The notes under the pieces are model-generated. The model saw nothing but the letters and a program-made list of their open reading frames with translations. It made no database searches and had not been told where the DNA came from. Position numbers and translations under genes: made by a program. A DNA stretch of 64,000 nt from Brachionus plicatilis (Eukaryota > Rotifera > Eurotatoria > Ploima > Brachionidae). The stretch is taken from assembly GCA_010279815.1 (NCBI GenBank), contig QEOQ01000663.1, forward strand, positions 124,001 through 188,000, in the 5' to 3' direction. Each line of letters begins with the position of its first letter. Position 1 is the stretch's first letter. Positions 45,771 through 59,600 of this stretch are shown piece by piece.

Positions 45771-48700
45771 TGTGGAGTATATGACACCCTTAACCTATTG
45801 CTTACTTTGCTGCTTTAAAGCGGCTATCATAGATATAAAAAAGTCCACAATTAATCAAAAAAATTCTTTTTAAAAATAAATTTGTCATTACAAACACCAA
45901 GACTGTAAATTGTGATTTAAAACTAATTAAAATTTATTTTTCTTTAGATTCTCATTTTTTGGATCTTTATTGTAATTTAACTTGATCGTAACTGATACGT
46001 GCTTGTAAGAACAATTTCGTTCTATTCACAGTCAGAACCAAAGAATCTAAAAAACAAAAAATTCGTTCATTCCTAACTGTCCAAATAAAGTGACTCCCTA
46101 AATATGTATTTAAATTAAAAAAATTGCTCTGCTATCTTCCATTTTGAACCTATTTTGAATTCAATTTTCTCTTTTAAGCTTTAAATTATATCAATACAGA
46201 GCAAAATAAAAATTTAATTGAATAAGTGATAATTGATGAAAAATATGAAATGAAAATTAATACTTTTTTGTTTTTTATTTTAAATTACAAAATTTTGATT
46301 TATATTTTATAAAAAATTGAAAATAAAAAAATTTTTTGAATTTTTAAAAATTATCTAAAAAACATACATTCCCCGAGACCATTCTAAAATTTCAATTTTT
46401 TTTTCTGATATCGTGATTTATCCTTGCTATGACTAGATTTTTATTAAATAAAAAATAAACTTAAAGAAGCACTGTATTACATTCTAAGTAACAAACTTTT
46501 TAGTATAAGAAAAAATTTGTTTAAATTTTCTTTTCACAAAAATCGAAACCGTAAGTATAAATTTCTAAACTGTTATATTAAAGAAATCACTGAAAAAAAA
46601 TTATCATCACATTTTTTAACTCACCATTAGTATGAAGCAAAAAAAAATATGAGAAAATATTTTATTATTTAATTGAATTTAAAAACATTCATTCGTGCTT
46701 ATAATTTTACTTTATCTTTAAAAAAATTATAATTACTTGCCTTTATTTATCTTTTTTTATTAGAATGAGTTTTGAGGGATACCTTGGACAATTTTGTTTC
46801 AGTCCCGTGAATGATAAATTTATCTGTTGAATTATCCAGAAAATTCTCTTTTCTTATCTTTTTTAAAAGTTTGCTGCTGCTAGCTAATAATTGGAGATGA
46901 ATTCAAAAGATCTGACACAAAAAAATCCTTTAATTTTTACGAGGTTAATAATTAATAATTGAATGAAGAAAAAAAATGCTAAAATAGCTAAAATACTAAA
47001 TACTTCAAATTAAATAGATGCATGGCTTTGGTAAACTTTTTAATCAGAAAATACATAAAAATTGTTAAAATGAATTGTCTTGTATTTTAGATTTCAATCC
47101 TCAAAAACTCTACCTGAAAGACAAGTAACTTGAGCCTACATGGCAGTGTAAAGCTACGGAATCATTTGAAATTTTTCAATATTCTAAAAACATGGGTTTA
47201 TTATAGCTACTTAATGAGTCCTATTAGTAATACGACACCCACGTACCAAGTTTTGATAGCCAAATTAAATAATTTATAGTTTTTGCAAAGTGCTGTTTAA
47301 AATGAAAGAAAAAATATTTTTGTCTTTCTGTTTAATTGGCATAAATAAGTTTTTGTTGCCAATTTGACGCCCATAGTTGTATTTGGACACCAAAAGTAAT
47401 CGCTTGATTTGCTGATATTTAGATTAATTATCTAAAATTTAGTCAAAAATAAATTTATTAGACAATTTAAAAACCAATTTGGAACATGGTCTTGTTGCTA
47501 ATTTGATTTTTATTAGATGAATATACAAGTGACAAATAGTTTAAAACTTTCAAATGATATAATTAAAAGAAATAAAATGTTTCGTTTATCTAAATTGAAA
47601 TTTATTTTATTATTCAAACGAATAGTTTGAAGATTGTTCAAGCAAATATTAGAGATTTGTGCATTATCGGAATTCAAAAGCTTCAAATGACTTTAGAACA
47701 ACATTCTTGAAGCTGTGCTTAACCAAGCTTGGATTCACAACACAAAAAAATATGACTAAAATGCGACTCTTAGCCTTATTAAAAAACATTTTAGCTTCAC
47801 AATAAAAACAATAAAAATGTAGATATTTATTTAATTATATTTGAAAATCTCTAAATATCCTTTTTATGGGTTGAAATAATAAGAGCAACAAAATCAAAGC
47901 TAGATGAAACTATTTCTAATTTTTTGATACTTAAAAAAAAAAATTTCTTAATTTTTCAATTATTTGCTCGATTTTTTGTATTTGTAAATATTCTCCTGAA
48001 AGTGAACTTTTTCTCGAAGCCCATCAAACACAATCCATGTCACCGAATCATACTTAAAAAGCCCTATTTGACCAATATATAATCATTTTAATTTTATACA
48101 TAGATTGACTCTTAATATCGATGTATGTTTATTAAATAAACAATTTTTGCCATATCCTAATCTAATAATAACAAAAAATTAATTTCAAGACACTTTTTTT
48201 TCTACCAAATTCACTTCAAATGATGAATGTATTTTTTGGACAAAATAAGATCAGTGTTTGCTTCTGTGTTGTTTTTGCACCGTTTTTTGTTTTTTTTAAT
48301 AGAAAAGCAACTATCAACTTTATTATTATTATTATTTACTTATCTTTAATAAATAAATTTTGTTTAAAAGTCTTAATTTAATTTTAGGTTAAAAAAAATT
48401 GAATAATTTCGTAGAAGATTTAAAATTTGCATGTTTATAAAAAAATAAAATAAGTTTTTTTTAAGCTATTTTAGAGTAGCTTGAATTTATTAATAAATTA
48501 AAATTAGCTCAAAAGAACTGGACCACTTACCGCAGAATTTTTCGAGTTCAAATTTAAGCGAATAAAATTTTTTCTTTATTTTCAATTGAAACGAGGGCTG
48601 CTCAAAACTAATCGCCAGAGTCTATATTGTTTTTTTAATTAGAAGTTGTAAATTCTCGATATAATAACATAATTTTCTTTTGCCTGAGTGAATATTTTGA

Positions 48701-49437
48701 TTTCATTTTTTCAAATACAAATACTTGTCAATTCAATAAGCTTAAAATAAATTTCTATACAATAAAAAAAGTGTGTCTTGATTTTGTACCTCTTGATTTA
48801 GAAGTATAAAAAATAAATTGAAACAAATAATCAAAATTTTGAAAATTATAGAAATCAAAATTTTTTCATTCAACAGTCAACTCGATGGTTTATTTATTTT
48901 CAACTTTAACGATTCAATTGAGTTGATAATTCAAAATTGGCTATACAGATATGGAAAAGAGAAATATTGGATATTTCTGTAAATTAAATTAATGCTCATT
49001 TTCGCTTCATGGCTCCAACACTTGAATTCATATAGGTATGAAATGAATAAGTCAAATTGAAATATGAGTTTTAATTGAACTGAAAAGTTAATTTGAACAA
49101 GTATGGCAACTAGCATTGGTAAAAAACAAATATTGAATTTGAAATATTTTCTCCAATTTTTAAATTAAAAAAATTCACTTTCCACAAAACACACATTGAC
49201 AACTGAATGATTTTGTTTTTAATTGAAATTTTTTATTTTATTAGACAGGTGAATTTACATGATTTTTGATCGTCACTGTTCAAAGTTTACTTTTTGACAA
49301 TTGAATCGAAAACAAAAAAATTAGCTTTTTGAAAATTATAAAACATAATAAATAAAAAAATCTTACCAAAGGATAAAATTGGTTCTGTAAGTAGCACAAC
49401 CTGTGCCTAGCTTGTGCAGAAACCGTAAAATTATATC
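45771..49437. other. Non-coding AT-rich DNA
   Basis: No supported gene. An (ATT)n microsatellite lies near 48322-48336; with the adjoining TTAATAAATAAAT it could be the tail of a minus-strand retroposon. Confidence 0.45.
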
Positions 49438-49651
49438 TGAAATTTTAGTACAAAAATTACAGTACACAAAGTAAAAACGTTTTTTCTAATTGTGCAAAAA
49501 TGGTTCTGGAGACAGTAAAATATTGGACAAATCTGTACCAAAAAATTTCAAACTGTCCTGTTTACAGAGCCATTTTTGCACAATTAGAAAAAAACTATCG
49601 TAACATTTTTTCGTTTTGTTATTTTACTGTAATTTTTGTACTAAAATTTCA
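49438..49651. mobile_element. Foldback element (MITE-like palindrome)
   Basis: A 27-bp perfect inverted repeat (starts TGAAATTTTAGTACAAAAAT) lies at 49438-49464 and 49625-49651. A second stem of 27 bp with one mismatch (TTTTTCTAATTGTGCAAAAA core) lies at 49481-49507 and 49566-49592. The outer word TTTTAGTACAAAA is shared with the elements at 50541-50856 and 61136-62369, suggesting one family. Confidence 0.8.
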
Positions 49652-49917
49652 CATTGACATATCAAATGTTTAAGTTGATCAATAATCGTTGTAAGGACCA
49701 CTTCGATCATTTATTCAAAACTTTCTGTCTCTTGGGCTTCTCTGTAACTATTTTTACACTTGGGCGGTAGGGTAGTTAGCCCTAAGCATTTAAAGAAGAG
49801 CTGAAGTTTAGACGGTTCTTTTTCATCCACAAGTTCTTTTATTTTGATCAAACCACTGCACCATCAACTCGACATCTAGTTAGATTGGAAGGAACAATTT
49901 TATTAAACAAAGCCCTT

Positions 49918-50055
49918 AAAGGGCCACGCAAGGTAAGATAACCAGCTATAAATTGGAGGTCAACAATCACGAAAGAGATCACTGAAATGGGTATGACTTG
50001 AGTGGAAATCGAATTAATGTGCCTATGCTGGGCAAGGAGCGAAAATGGAAGTAAA
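49918..50055 (+). pseudogene. Possible LINE endonuclease/RT C-terminal relic
   Basis: Degenerate plus-strand codons give GPRKVR, a stop, PAINWRSTITKEITEMGMT, a stop, then VEIELMCLCWAR. This matches the general pattern of a GRP-x-x-RW basic block followed by an E-x-G-x-x-W helix and an A-x-x-R end seen in several LINE ORF2 C-termini. Three frame-breaking stops show it is dead. Confidence 0.4.
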
Positions 50056-50540
50056 AAAATTCAAAACTTGGAGGATATCGAAAAATTGCATAGAGATATT
50101 AACAATGTGTTGATATGACCAAGTAATGACTAACTATCAAAAAGGATTTTAAGTGGAAATTTATACCATGAGCTGTACTTCTAAGATGAGAAGTATATTA
50201 GGAATGTTTCTGGCAATTTATACAGTAGTGATTTGATACAAGGATTTTACCATAATAAACGTAAATTTCTATAAATTTGTGAATTGTTTGCTTTTATTAT
50301 TTTACGGAAATATACGTTAATTATCGTAAATTTTATTTCATCGTAAAATTTTTGAATTTAAAAATTGCAATTAATTGCATAATATTAAAAAAATATTTTT
50401 TAAAATTTTATTATTGAATCAAAATTAGAGATTTTTTGAAGTTTAAACATCATGCCTATTTACACGTTTATTAACAAAAATATTCTATTAATTTTTTTTT
50501 TCATCACCCATAAGGTGTTTTTTGAAATAAATAATAATAG

Positions 50541-50856
50541 GTAAATTTAGGTACAAAAAACAAAAAAAAATATTAAAAATGTCAAAGTTTAAGTTCTGGC
50601 AGACTAAAACATGCTCTGTAAATTGGAGCAACTCATACATTCTTTGTATCACCAATGATTTGAACAAAAAAATTTGAGAAAATTGTCAATTTGGGATATT
50701 AAATTATGTAATTAAAAAAACTAAACTTTAAGTGGTGGTTCAGACGATATATTAATTGCTACAATTTACTGAAGAACATGTTTTGGTGGGTCCGAATTAA
50801 AATTCTGGCGTTTTTTATTTTTTGTTTGTTTCTTTTTTACCAAAATTCACAATACC
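50541..50856. mobile_element. Foldback MITE related to the palindrome at 61-62 kb
   Basis: The left arm (GTAAATTTAGGTACAAAAAA, later AAAACATGCTCTGTAAATTG) and right arm (GAACATGTTTTGGTGGGTCC, later CCAAAATTCACAATACC) are imperfect inverted repeats of over 100 bp. The arms align with 61430-61545 and 61982-62095, where the word is ACCAAAACATGTTCTGTAAA. No coding capacity. Confidence 0.75.
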
Positions 50857-51420
50857 CTAATAATAAGTTTCCTTCACTTGCATGAAAAAGGTATAACAAT
50901 TTTGTGTTAACTACTGAACGTTACGTTCGTTTATTTACAACCATATTAACTAGGTAAAAAGTTGTTTTTGTTAGAATTTTTCCATGGTTTTACGAGGTGA
51001 ATCAGGTTGACCAAAGAAGTTTATTTTTCAAATTGGGAAGCATACATTTGTTGTATTTATTCAAAAAAAAAGATCTATATTTGATTCCATACTCAATTTA
51101 AGCATAATACTCCAAATTAAATATCAACAATAGAAAAATTAATGTTTTTATCTGCAATTTATCCCGATTAATTTCTAATTGTTAGTTCGAAAACTCCATG
51201 CAAAAGTATCTTTTTTATTCGAATTTATCTTCTATTTCTAAATACTAGATACTCACTCATCATCTTCATTATCTTATTGATCGTTTATTGAAATTAAAAT
51301 CAGAAATAGTATTTAAGTTTAAGAAATAAATCCAATAAAAAAAGAGATAAACAAGAGATGATCAAACTTTGTTTTCTAAATTAAAATAACTAACAATTTA
51401 ATAAATCTAATATATAATTA

Positions 51421-51690
51421 TCACCCATAATGTAATGTTTACATTAGTACTCTTGGGCCCGTCTATCCGATCTCCCTCGTTAGACGTATTGGAACATGTA
51501 TTAATGCTCCTTCTTAACTTAAACGCTCATGGTTAAGTTAATTAACTTTCCAGTGATATCGACAAAGAGGTCGCTATATCAAATCTTCCCCCGCTTTTAT
51601 AAAGCGTAAGCTAGGGAACTGACGACCATTGTGGCCACTGCCGGATCACCAATGACCGGGACCAGCCATAGGCTATTATTTTACTGAATT
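51421..51690. other. Raised-GC patch of unknown nature
   Basis: About 270 bp with GC near 45 percent by eye in a much more AT-rich setting. Neither strand gives a convincing protein, and I do not see a tRNA or other RNA fold I can name. Probably transposon-derived. Confidence 0.3.
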
Positions 51691-51889
51691 TAGCGCTTCA
51701 AAATTCACTTTTTTCGTAAATTTACGTGTAAAAATTTATGTGGTTATTTTTTTTTTTAATTGGTCTAATTTACTGAAAAAAGATAAAAATTAAACATTTT
51801 AAAATTTCATTTTTATTTTTTTTCTTTTTAATAACTAAAATTTACGTAAATGTACATAAAAAATCGTAAAAACACAAATCAGCACTGTA

Positions 51890-54800
51890 GATATAAATAA
51901 TCGTATCCATCTTAATGATCATTCAAAAAACATTCAGCCTAAATCAGTACAAAATGAGTTAAGAATCTGAAAAAAAATTATCAATAAACGGATTATTTTA
52001 ACTCGTAAAACTCCATCCGCAACTTGTTTCTGTGGGTCCAAAATATTCCCAAATAACGAGCTCAAAATAAAGTTAGAAACAAAATTTTTCAATTCTCAAA
52101 AAATCCTTAATAAATTTTATTTGGTCAACAAAGAGGGAATACATTTTTATTTCTATTCCGTAATTTCCAATCAACAGTAATTCAAAAGAAGCTGAGATAT
52201 GTGAGAAGGAGAATGTTTGAATCAGATTGAAAGAGTCCGAAAATCTTTCGAACTGGATTCGATGAATAAACTTACCTGACAGATTGTCAAACGTTAACTA
52301 AACAAAATATTGAATTCCGAACTAGTGATTCAATGTTTCAAGATTAAAAGATTTAAATTACTTGAACATGGCCTTAGAATAGAAGGAACACAGAAATTTT
52401 TTTTTCATAAACAAAAACTTTAACGATAAGAAAAACTTATAAAAGTAAATTGAATTTTTGGACTAAATGTCCAACAAATATAAAGATGACTTTTTTTAAA
52501 AAACCAAAATTTAAGAATTTAGTCCAAGTAAACTATATGAATTTGAATAAGCTTTTTTGTTTGTGCCTAATTCTCAATTTTGATTAAAACATTAATTAAA
52601 GGAGTTCTAATACACTGAATTTTTTGATAAAAATTATTAAAAAAAGATCTATTTTTATACTGTAAATTTTGTAAAATTGCTTTTTATTTAATAAAAAGTT
52701 TTCTTTTTGATCTTTTTTAGAAAAAAATATTTAACATATTTTCGTTTAGATCGTCAAGGATTATAAATTAAAGAGATAAATTTTGTAAAAATTGTTTTAA
52801 ACCAATTTTTTTTAAATTCAAGTACCCTTTTGATTTTTATCTTATCACAAGAAAAAGTCAAACTTGTTTTTAACATCTTAATTTATTAAATTTAAAGTTT
52901 ATTTTTGAATTTTTTTGTTCTAATGTGCAAAATATTTAGCTTAAATCATATGACCATCAGATTTTTCAACGTTAATAAAAATTAATTCTTTTTGTTATTT
53001 GTTTATTGATTCATCAAAAAAAAATGGTATGATGAAATTTGAAGGATTTTTAAATCAAATTCTGATTCTTTATTCTGACTTTTTTTTATAATTTTGTAAC
53101 ATTAAATTTATTATTTAAGATACCAATAAAATAAAAATTGTATAATAATTGTTTAATTTTTGACAAAAATCAAGAACTGTTCACCAATTTTCCATTATCA
53201 AAACCAATTGATTTTTAATTCTAAAAAGCAAAATTTATCAAGTCAAAAATATGATCTGCTGGCCACACAAATGTCCGGTCATTCAGTCTCAGTAATCTAA
53301 GTATTTCCAGACGATTTTTGAGCGGATTAACATTTAATATTTAATTGTTTTTTTTTTGAAAAATAAATTAAATGATAGATTTAAGGCATTTTTCTTAACA
53401 AAAATTTAATCAAAAAATCTAATTTTTAATCGGAATAGTATTCAGTAAACGCTAAGCTACCTTGAAATATTGATTTTGACTGATTATTTTTAGCGCTGGA
53501 ATGCAAATTGAATATTTTCCTAATCTCATTTATTTAGAAAAAATCCTCTGGTAAAAAGGTTTAAGCTATTATTTTTTCTCTATTCTGTATTCATCAATAA
53601 CTATTTGAATTTTATTAAAAAATCTTTTCTATTAAATTCAGTTCCATTTAAGTCTAAAATGATTAATACATATCAAAAACTAAATTCTCTAAATTAATCT
53701 AAAAAAATGTTTCCATAAAGTATGAAAATTCTCTTCAAAAAATTTAAAAAATTTTTGAAAATTATTTTTTTACCTCTAACCAAAAAAAAAATAAAATTAA
53801 TCTAATAAAACATTTCCTTACTAATTTTTAATTATTTTTTAGTATTCATTCATGTAAATAAAGAGAGTTATTTATTTTCTATAAGGAGCTGAATTCAGAT
53901 ATACAAATAAATAAATGAATAAAAATGGGATGCACAATTTCATTTAGAATGACCTCTTTCTGATTCAAGAACAATAATTTCAACGGGTTTTAATTTAATA
54001 ACTAAATAAAATCAATTAATCACTTTATTCAATATTATTCATTGACCATTTCTTGAATCGAAGACATTTAGAGTCAACGTCAATTGTCATATAATCGGTA
54101 AATATGCTATTAATTCGTGAGTTCACCAACATTTAAAAATAATTCCTCTGTCGTTTATTTTATTTATAAATAAAAAGAGATAAAACAAATAATGAATAAT
54201 CTCTGATTTTTTTGAACGATTTGTTCACATTTTTATAATAAAAAAGATTAATAATTGTTCATACGAACTTGAAAATGCATTTTAAATGGCAAATGTAGGG
54301 ATCAAGTGTTTTATTTTCTTTTCAAAATATAATAAAGCAAAATTATATTTAAATTGCAAGATTAGAGATAAAAATTTTGATATTCACAAGGAAGTCGGAG
54401 ATATTGAATATTAAATAAACTATTATCTTAAAGATGATAAAATAACTAGAGAATGAAATTGTTTAATAAAAATTATTCCTGTACCTTATTTTCTCGATCA
54501 AAAAAATATAAGATGAAAAATATTTTTTTAACAACGTCACTCAGCAACAGGACAATTCTTTTACTTATCATTTGATGAAAGATTTAGATAGATGAAGTAA
54601 AATAAAAAGGTTTAGAAAAAATTATATCAAACAAAAAATTTGGCTAATATCTAAAAAAATTAATCTTTAATCGGGTTAATTTTGGACTATAAATTCCCAT
54701 TCTTTAATGCCTATCAAATGAAACATTATGGAACTCCACGTTAACCAAAACGAGGCTCCAAAGGTTAAATCGTAAAAAGTAGATAGTGGGTTGTTTGACC

Positions 54801-56691
54801 ATAATGCAAATTATATCATTAAAAGTATAATGAGCTTGGTTCCTGTGTATTTAATATCTTTAGATGAGTTATTTAAAGAAAATAAATTTAAACTTATTTA
54901 TTCATTTTTCTTTTTCCAATTTTATTATTTTAAAGAAGTAATGGCTCGATCATTAACTCTAAATGAATAAAATAAAAAATTTAAACTAACTTCAAAATAT
55001 TTTTTTTTAATTTTAAATTTTAAATAAAATAGTTGTTTTATATCCTTTTTTTTGAAAAATCTTAAGATTTACAGTGGTGTTCCGGATTTAGTAATTTACG
55101 ATAATTTACGTAAAAAATAGTAAATCAATGTAAAAAAAAAATGTCCAAAAAATTGAAATAACTTGGCACTTCGAATGAAATGAAATGACATTGAAATGAA
55201 ATTGCACTTTTCGCACTTTTCACTTTTCTGTATTGAAAAAGTATTGACAATCAGAATTTAAATTTTACTTAAATCAGCCAATAGTTCAATGTTAGATGAA
55301 ATAAAAGAAAAGTGTGACTCAAAACTTAATCTTTTAAGAATACTTGTTTTAAAATAATAATTTTTACATTACAAAACAATCAAACTGAATTTTTAAGGAC
55401 AATATGATGGAGCACAATGCAGTTTTTTACCATTTTAGTTTTCTTTTCATTATCAACCAATTCTATTAACCATCAAAGCACGCCATGTCATTATTTAATT
55501 CACTTTATTTTATTTATTTCTTTTGGTAAATTTATTATTTTCATTGCTAAGATTTATATTTCGAACTAAAGACTTTTTGAAGCATCACAATAATTTTATT
55601 TGTTAAAAAATTGTGTTTCATGAAAATGTTTAACTATGGTCGATTGCAGGTAATTATGGCATATGCACGTTCATGTTTTTTACATAATAAATAATAATTG
55701 CAAAAAAAATCTTGAAAAATCTAGCTTGTTCTAGAAAAACTAGATATAAACTTTGGCAAAGTCAGCAAAGATAAAAATTTAAAGATTCCAAATATGATTC
55801 ATGACATTTTTTTTATTTCAGGGTTTTGAATTTTTATCTAAGAAAAATTTAAAATTTAATAATTTAATATCTTATTAAATTATTAAATTTTATTATATAT
55901 ATTATTATACTTTTGCTGAGTAAAAGTAAAATTTTTCATAATTTTCCAAAAATTTTATTCGAATGTCAAAGTTTAAAGTTTTTTGTTAATTAGAAAAATC
56001 TAGAAAAATACCTCAAAATTTTTACATGCTTCAGTGTGCTTAAAAGCGCAAAACAGCAATTTTTTTCATCTTTTTACCTATAGTGCCTTGAGTAAAAGAC
56101 AAGATTTTCTTTCAGAGAAAAAAAAAATTACACAATTTCGATCACGTTTTGACGAATGTGACACAAATATTATTATGATTAGAATGGAATAAAAAAAGAA
56201 ACTAAGTTAACAATTTAGAAGCTGGCGTACCAAACCGAATTTATGCTAAAATTCTCATTCTACATATGCTCAACTTGTTGCTAATAAATTTTGGCTAAAT
56301 AAATTATAATAAAATTTTAAATCAATAAACTAATATGTTTTGTTTTATTCATGTAAAAATATTAATAGTTAAGTAAAAATATCTGCTTTTGCTCTTTACC
56401 ATTGTTTTTTTCCAAACAAAGGTCGACTTTAGAACATTTAACCATGTGTCTAAGCCATACAATCATGAACTTGCAGACCTCCACACCTTTTATTTCATTT
56501 TTTTTTTAATCACATTTTATGAACACATCCTCATTAAAAAATTTAAATATTTAAAGCTATTATAATCTTAAAATTAAACTGTAATTTCGGGAGTAATTTC
56601 AAATTAGGAAGTAAGTATCACATTTTTTGATTTTAGATTTGAAATTTTTGAGTACCAAATGTTTCCAGAATGCTTTAGAAGAGTATAAAAA
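51890..56691. other. Upstream region of the period gene, non-coding
   Basis: AT-rich with no supported exon. It should include the period promoter. I did not find a clear CACGTG E-box near the start codon. A retroposon tail lies at 53881-53925. Confidence 0.45.
53881..53925 (+). mobile_element. Retroposon 3' tail fragment
   Basis: ATAAGGAGCTGAATTCAGAT followed by ATACAAATAAATAAATG matches the end of the retrotransposon family seen at 4843-5155 and 21970-22415, with only the extreme 3' end retained. Confidence 0.5.
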
Positions 56692-59600
56692 ATGTCAACC
56701 AAAACAAACAACTCAGATATATCATCCTCAAACGAGGATGGAACAATGTACAAATTCGATGACCTACGCTCACTGACATCATTTAATTCGTCCGAAATGA
56801 GCCGAGACACAAAACATCCCGACTCAGGCATAGGCACCTCGACAACTTCGTCTTGTCTCAATCGTAGAGATAAAACTAACAATTTTGTTGTTAAAAAAGT
56901 TGAACTAATTGATGAGCTCAAGTCACTGTTGAATATGTCACCAAAATCAAATTCTAAGTCACAAATTAACAGCCAAGTGGACTCTTTACAGTTTGATAAT
57001 ACAGAATCTGTGACTGATTCCGGAAAAGATAACAATTCTTTGGAATCAATTGCAAATTCCAGCTCAATAAATGCTCCGTCTAATCAAGAAAATGACGTGG
57101 ATCTCATAATGCTTAAAGCAATTCAATATATCAAAAAATTGAAAAAAAAACAAAAATCAAAAGGTAAATGGACAATTTTTATTTTGATTATTTTATTTTT
57201 ATTTCATTTAGGCTCTGATCCCGCTACCAAACTAGAAAATAGTCGTAGGAACACACGCGAATCTTCTTCGCCAAGTTTGTCCACTGAAGAATCGTCAAAC
57301 AAAGAAGTTTTTGCAAATATTTGTTATAATGTAATTTTTATTATTTTAGATAATTTGAGGAAATTTACTTTGAACTATGTATTAGAAGCATTTAATATAA
57401 TTAAAATTCTACCTGCGATTCAATGATTAGCTTTTGGCTAATTTTTAGGAATACTATTTATTTTCAAGCAAGATTGAATAGGAGTTTAATAATTTAGAGG
57501 GCACGTTTTCAAAAGCATTTTTTTAAGATGATATTAATCATCGTATAATAAATGAAAAATGGTAAGAAAAAATTATTTTTTTCTAATAAGCTAATTAGAT
57601 AAATATTTTTTTACTTAACAGCAGTATCTAGACTATTTTCATTTTTTTTCAAATGTATTTTTTTCACTTGAAAAAAATGTTAATTTTAAGATTTAAAAAT
57701 AATAAAATATCCAAGTTTCTGATCTAATAATTAAATAGAGAATTTTTGATTTTTTTTTTAAAATTTATATCTTGCATTAATCGTTAAGGTAAAAAATGAC
57801 TGATTTTTTCTAAGATTTAAATAAATAACATTTCTTAAAACGAGTATAAATGAAGTTCATATTTTTAAATTAATTTATTTTTAAAACAGAATGAAGATAT
57901 GTGCATTAGCATTTTGGTAAAAACCGGTTTAATTGTTTACGTCGATGAACGGCTTACCAATTTACTAGGACAAAATGCCAAAGCATGGATCGGCCGAAGA
58001 CCCATCGATTATCTTTATAAAGATGATATAAATTTATTATTGACAAAATTATGTGAATTGACAACCAAAATTGTAAGCTGATTAAAATTAAAATGAAAAA
58101 AATTTAAACTAAATTTTATTTAAAAAAAAAAGAACACGGGATCAAACATTTCAGAGATCGAAATTGAACCTTTTTTTCTTCGGTTCAAGTAAGTTCTTGA
58201 TTATTTATCAACAAACAATTTATGGATAAATTTTATTCTAAAGAAAAAAATGTTTTTAAAAATTTGATAAATTATTTTTAAAATAAGGCTAAAGAAAATA
58301 TTTTTTAAAGCTAAAAAGGTCAGCTATTACTACAACTTCTTTACATTCTATTAAGATTTTCAAATAAAAAAAACAAATATTAAAATTCATATCAGACAAT
58401 TAAAACATTTTTTGTTATAATTTTTTTAATGAAAATTTCACTTTAAGAAAATTAAAAAAATACTCATATAAGCCTATTTGAATAAAAAATTTATCTTATT
58501 ATTATTTAATTTCAGGCATTATGGATTTTAGAACAAAAAAAAAATTTAATAATTTTTTCTACTAAAAGACCCAAATTGGTTCTGTTAATTGAATTAGTTG
58601 ATACTCCTAAATTTCACCTAAATTCAGTCTTTGCTGAAATTAAAAAATTTGACATGAAAATACAGAAAAAAATTTTTTTAGAAGCTGGATTTGTTGACAC
58701 ATTGAATTTTTTGAGCTTAGATAATTCATCAAAATTGTAGAAAAATTTTTTTTTTTGGATCTTTATTTTTTTGTTACAAAATTCACAATTCCAATTTATG
58801 TTTAAAGTCATTTTTAAAATTAATTAATAAATAAATTTTTTTTAATAGAAAAGAATTAAACAAATTATTGACCATTTTAAATGAAACCGATGTAAATACA
58901 AAACTAACTAGTTCTGACTCTCAATTTTCATTGAACAATGCTCCCAATTCAAACGATCTAATACCACGTCTTACGTACATACACGAATCAAACGAGTATA
59001 TAGCGTTTCGAGTCGAACTAAAAGCCGACAAAGTTGAGTTAAAAATAAGTGATTTTGACGAAAAATCAAAGACGCATTTAATTCAAAATCCTCATCAAAG
59101 CAAGCATCATCAAGAACAATTTAATCCAGAGACTTGTATCCTCTTCAAACTCACTTTTCCGACCATTGCCTATTTCCAAGATATTGACAATTACACCGAA
59201 AGGAGTTTTATCACCGAACATGATATAAACTTGCACATTAATCGAGTTGAGAATAAGTTAGCCAAATTGAATTTTAATCTTTTTAGCAAAATTATTTATT
59301 TTTTTTAAAGAGTAACCGAGCTTTTAGGCTTCTTGCCCCAAGAATTAGAGAGAAATTCGATCATCAAATTCATCCATCCTGACGATTTGGTTAAGCTAAA
59401 ACAAATCCATTTTGACAGTGAGACAAAATTTAAATTTTCAAATTTTTAAATTCTTAAAAAATTTAATTCTTCAAGTTTTCGATGGAAAAGAACGTCAAAA
59501 CCAAGAGATTTATCGTTGGCGGTGTCATAATGGATGTTTTGTGTCGGTGCGAACAAACTGGTCTTGGTTTATACACCCGTGGAAAAAACAAATCGATTTT

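Larger units (their letters stand above)
50223..51887. mobile_element. Possible Tc1/mariner-like element defined by TA-flanked ends
   Basis: The left end is TA-CAGTAGTGATTTG at 50221 and the right end, reverse complemented, is TA-CAGTGCTGATTTG at 51889. They match at 11 of 13 bases, and both contain ACGTAAATTT about 40-45 bp inward. CAGTGCTG-type ends are usual for Tc1-like elements. I cannot find a transposase in between, and the interval contains the separate palindrome at 50541-50856. A similar single end (TACAGTGGTGTTCCGG) occurs at 55072. Confidence 0.4.

Noticed and set aside
58614..58811. Minus-strand open frame in period intron 4
   Set aside because: Lys/Phe/Asn-rich chance frame overlapping the plus-strand frame. 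No start or splice context.
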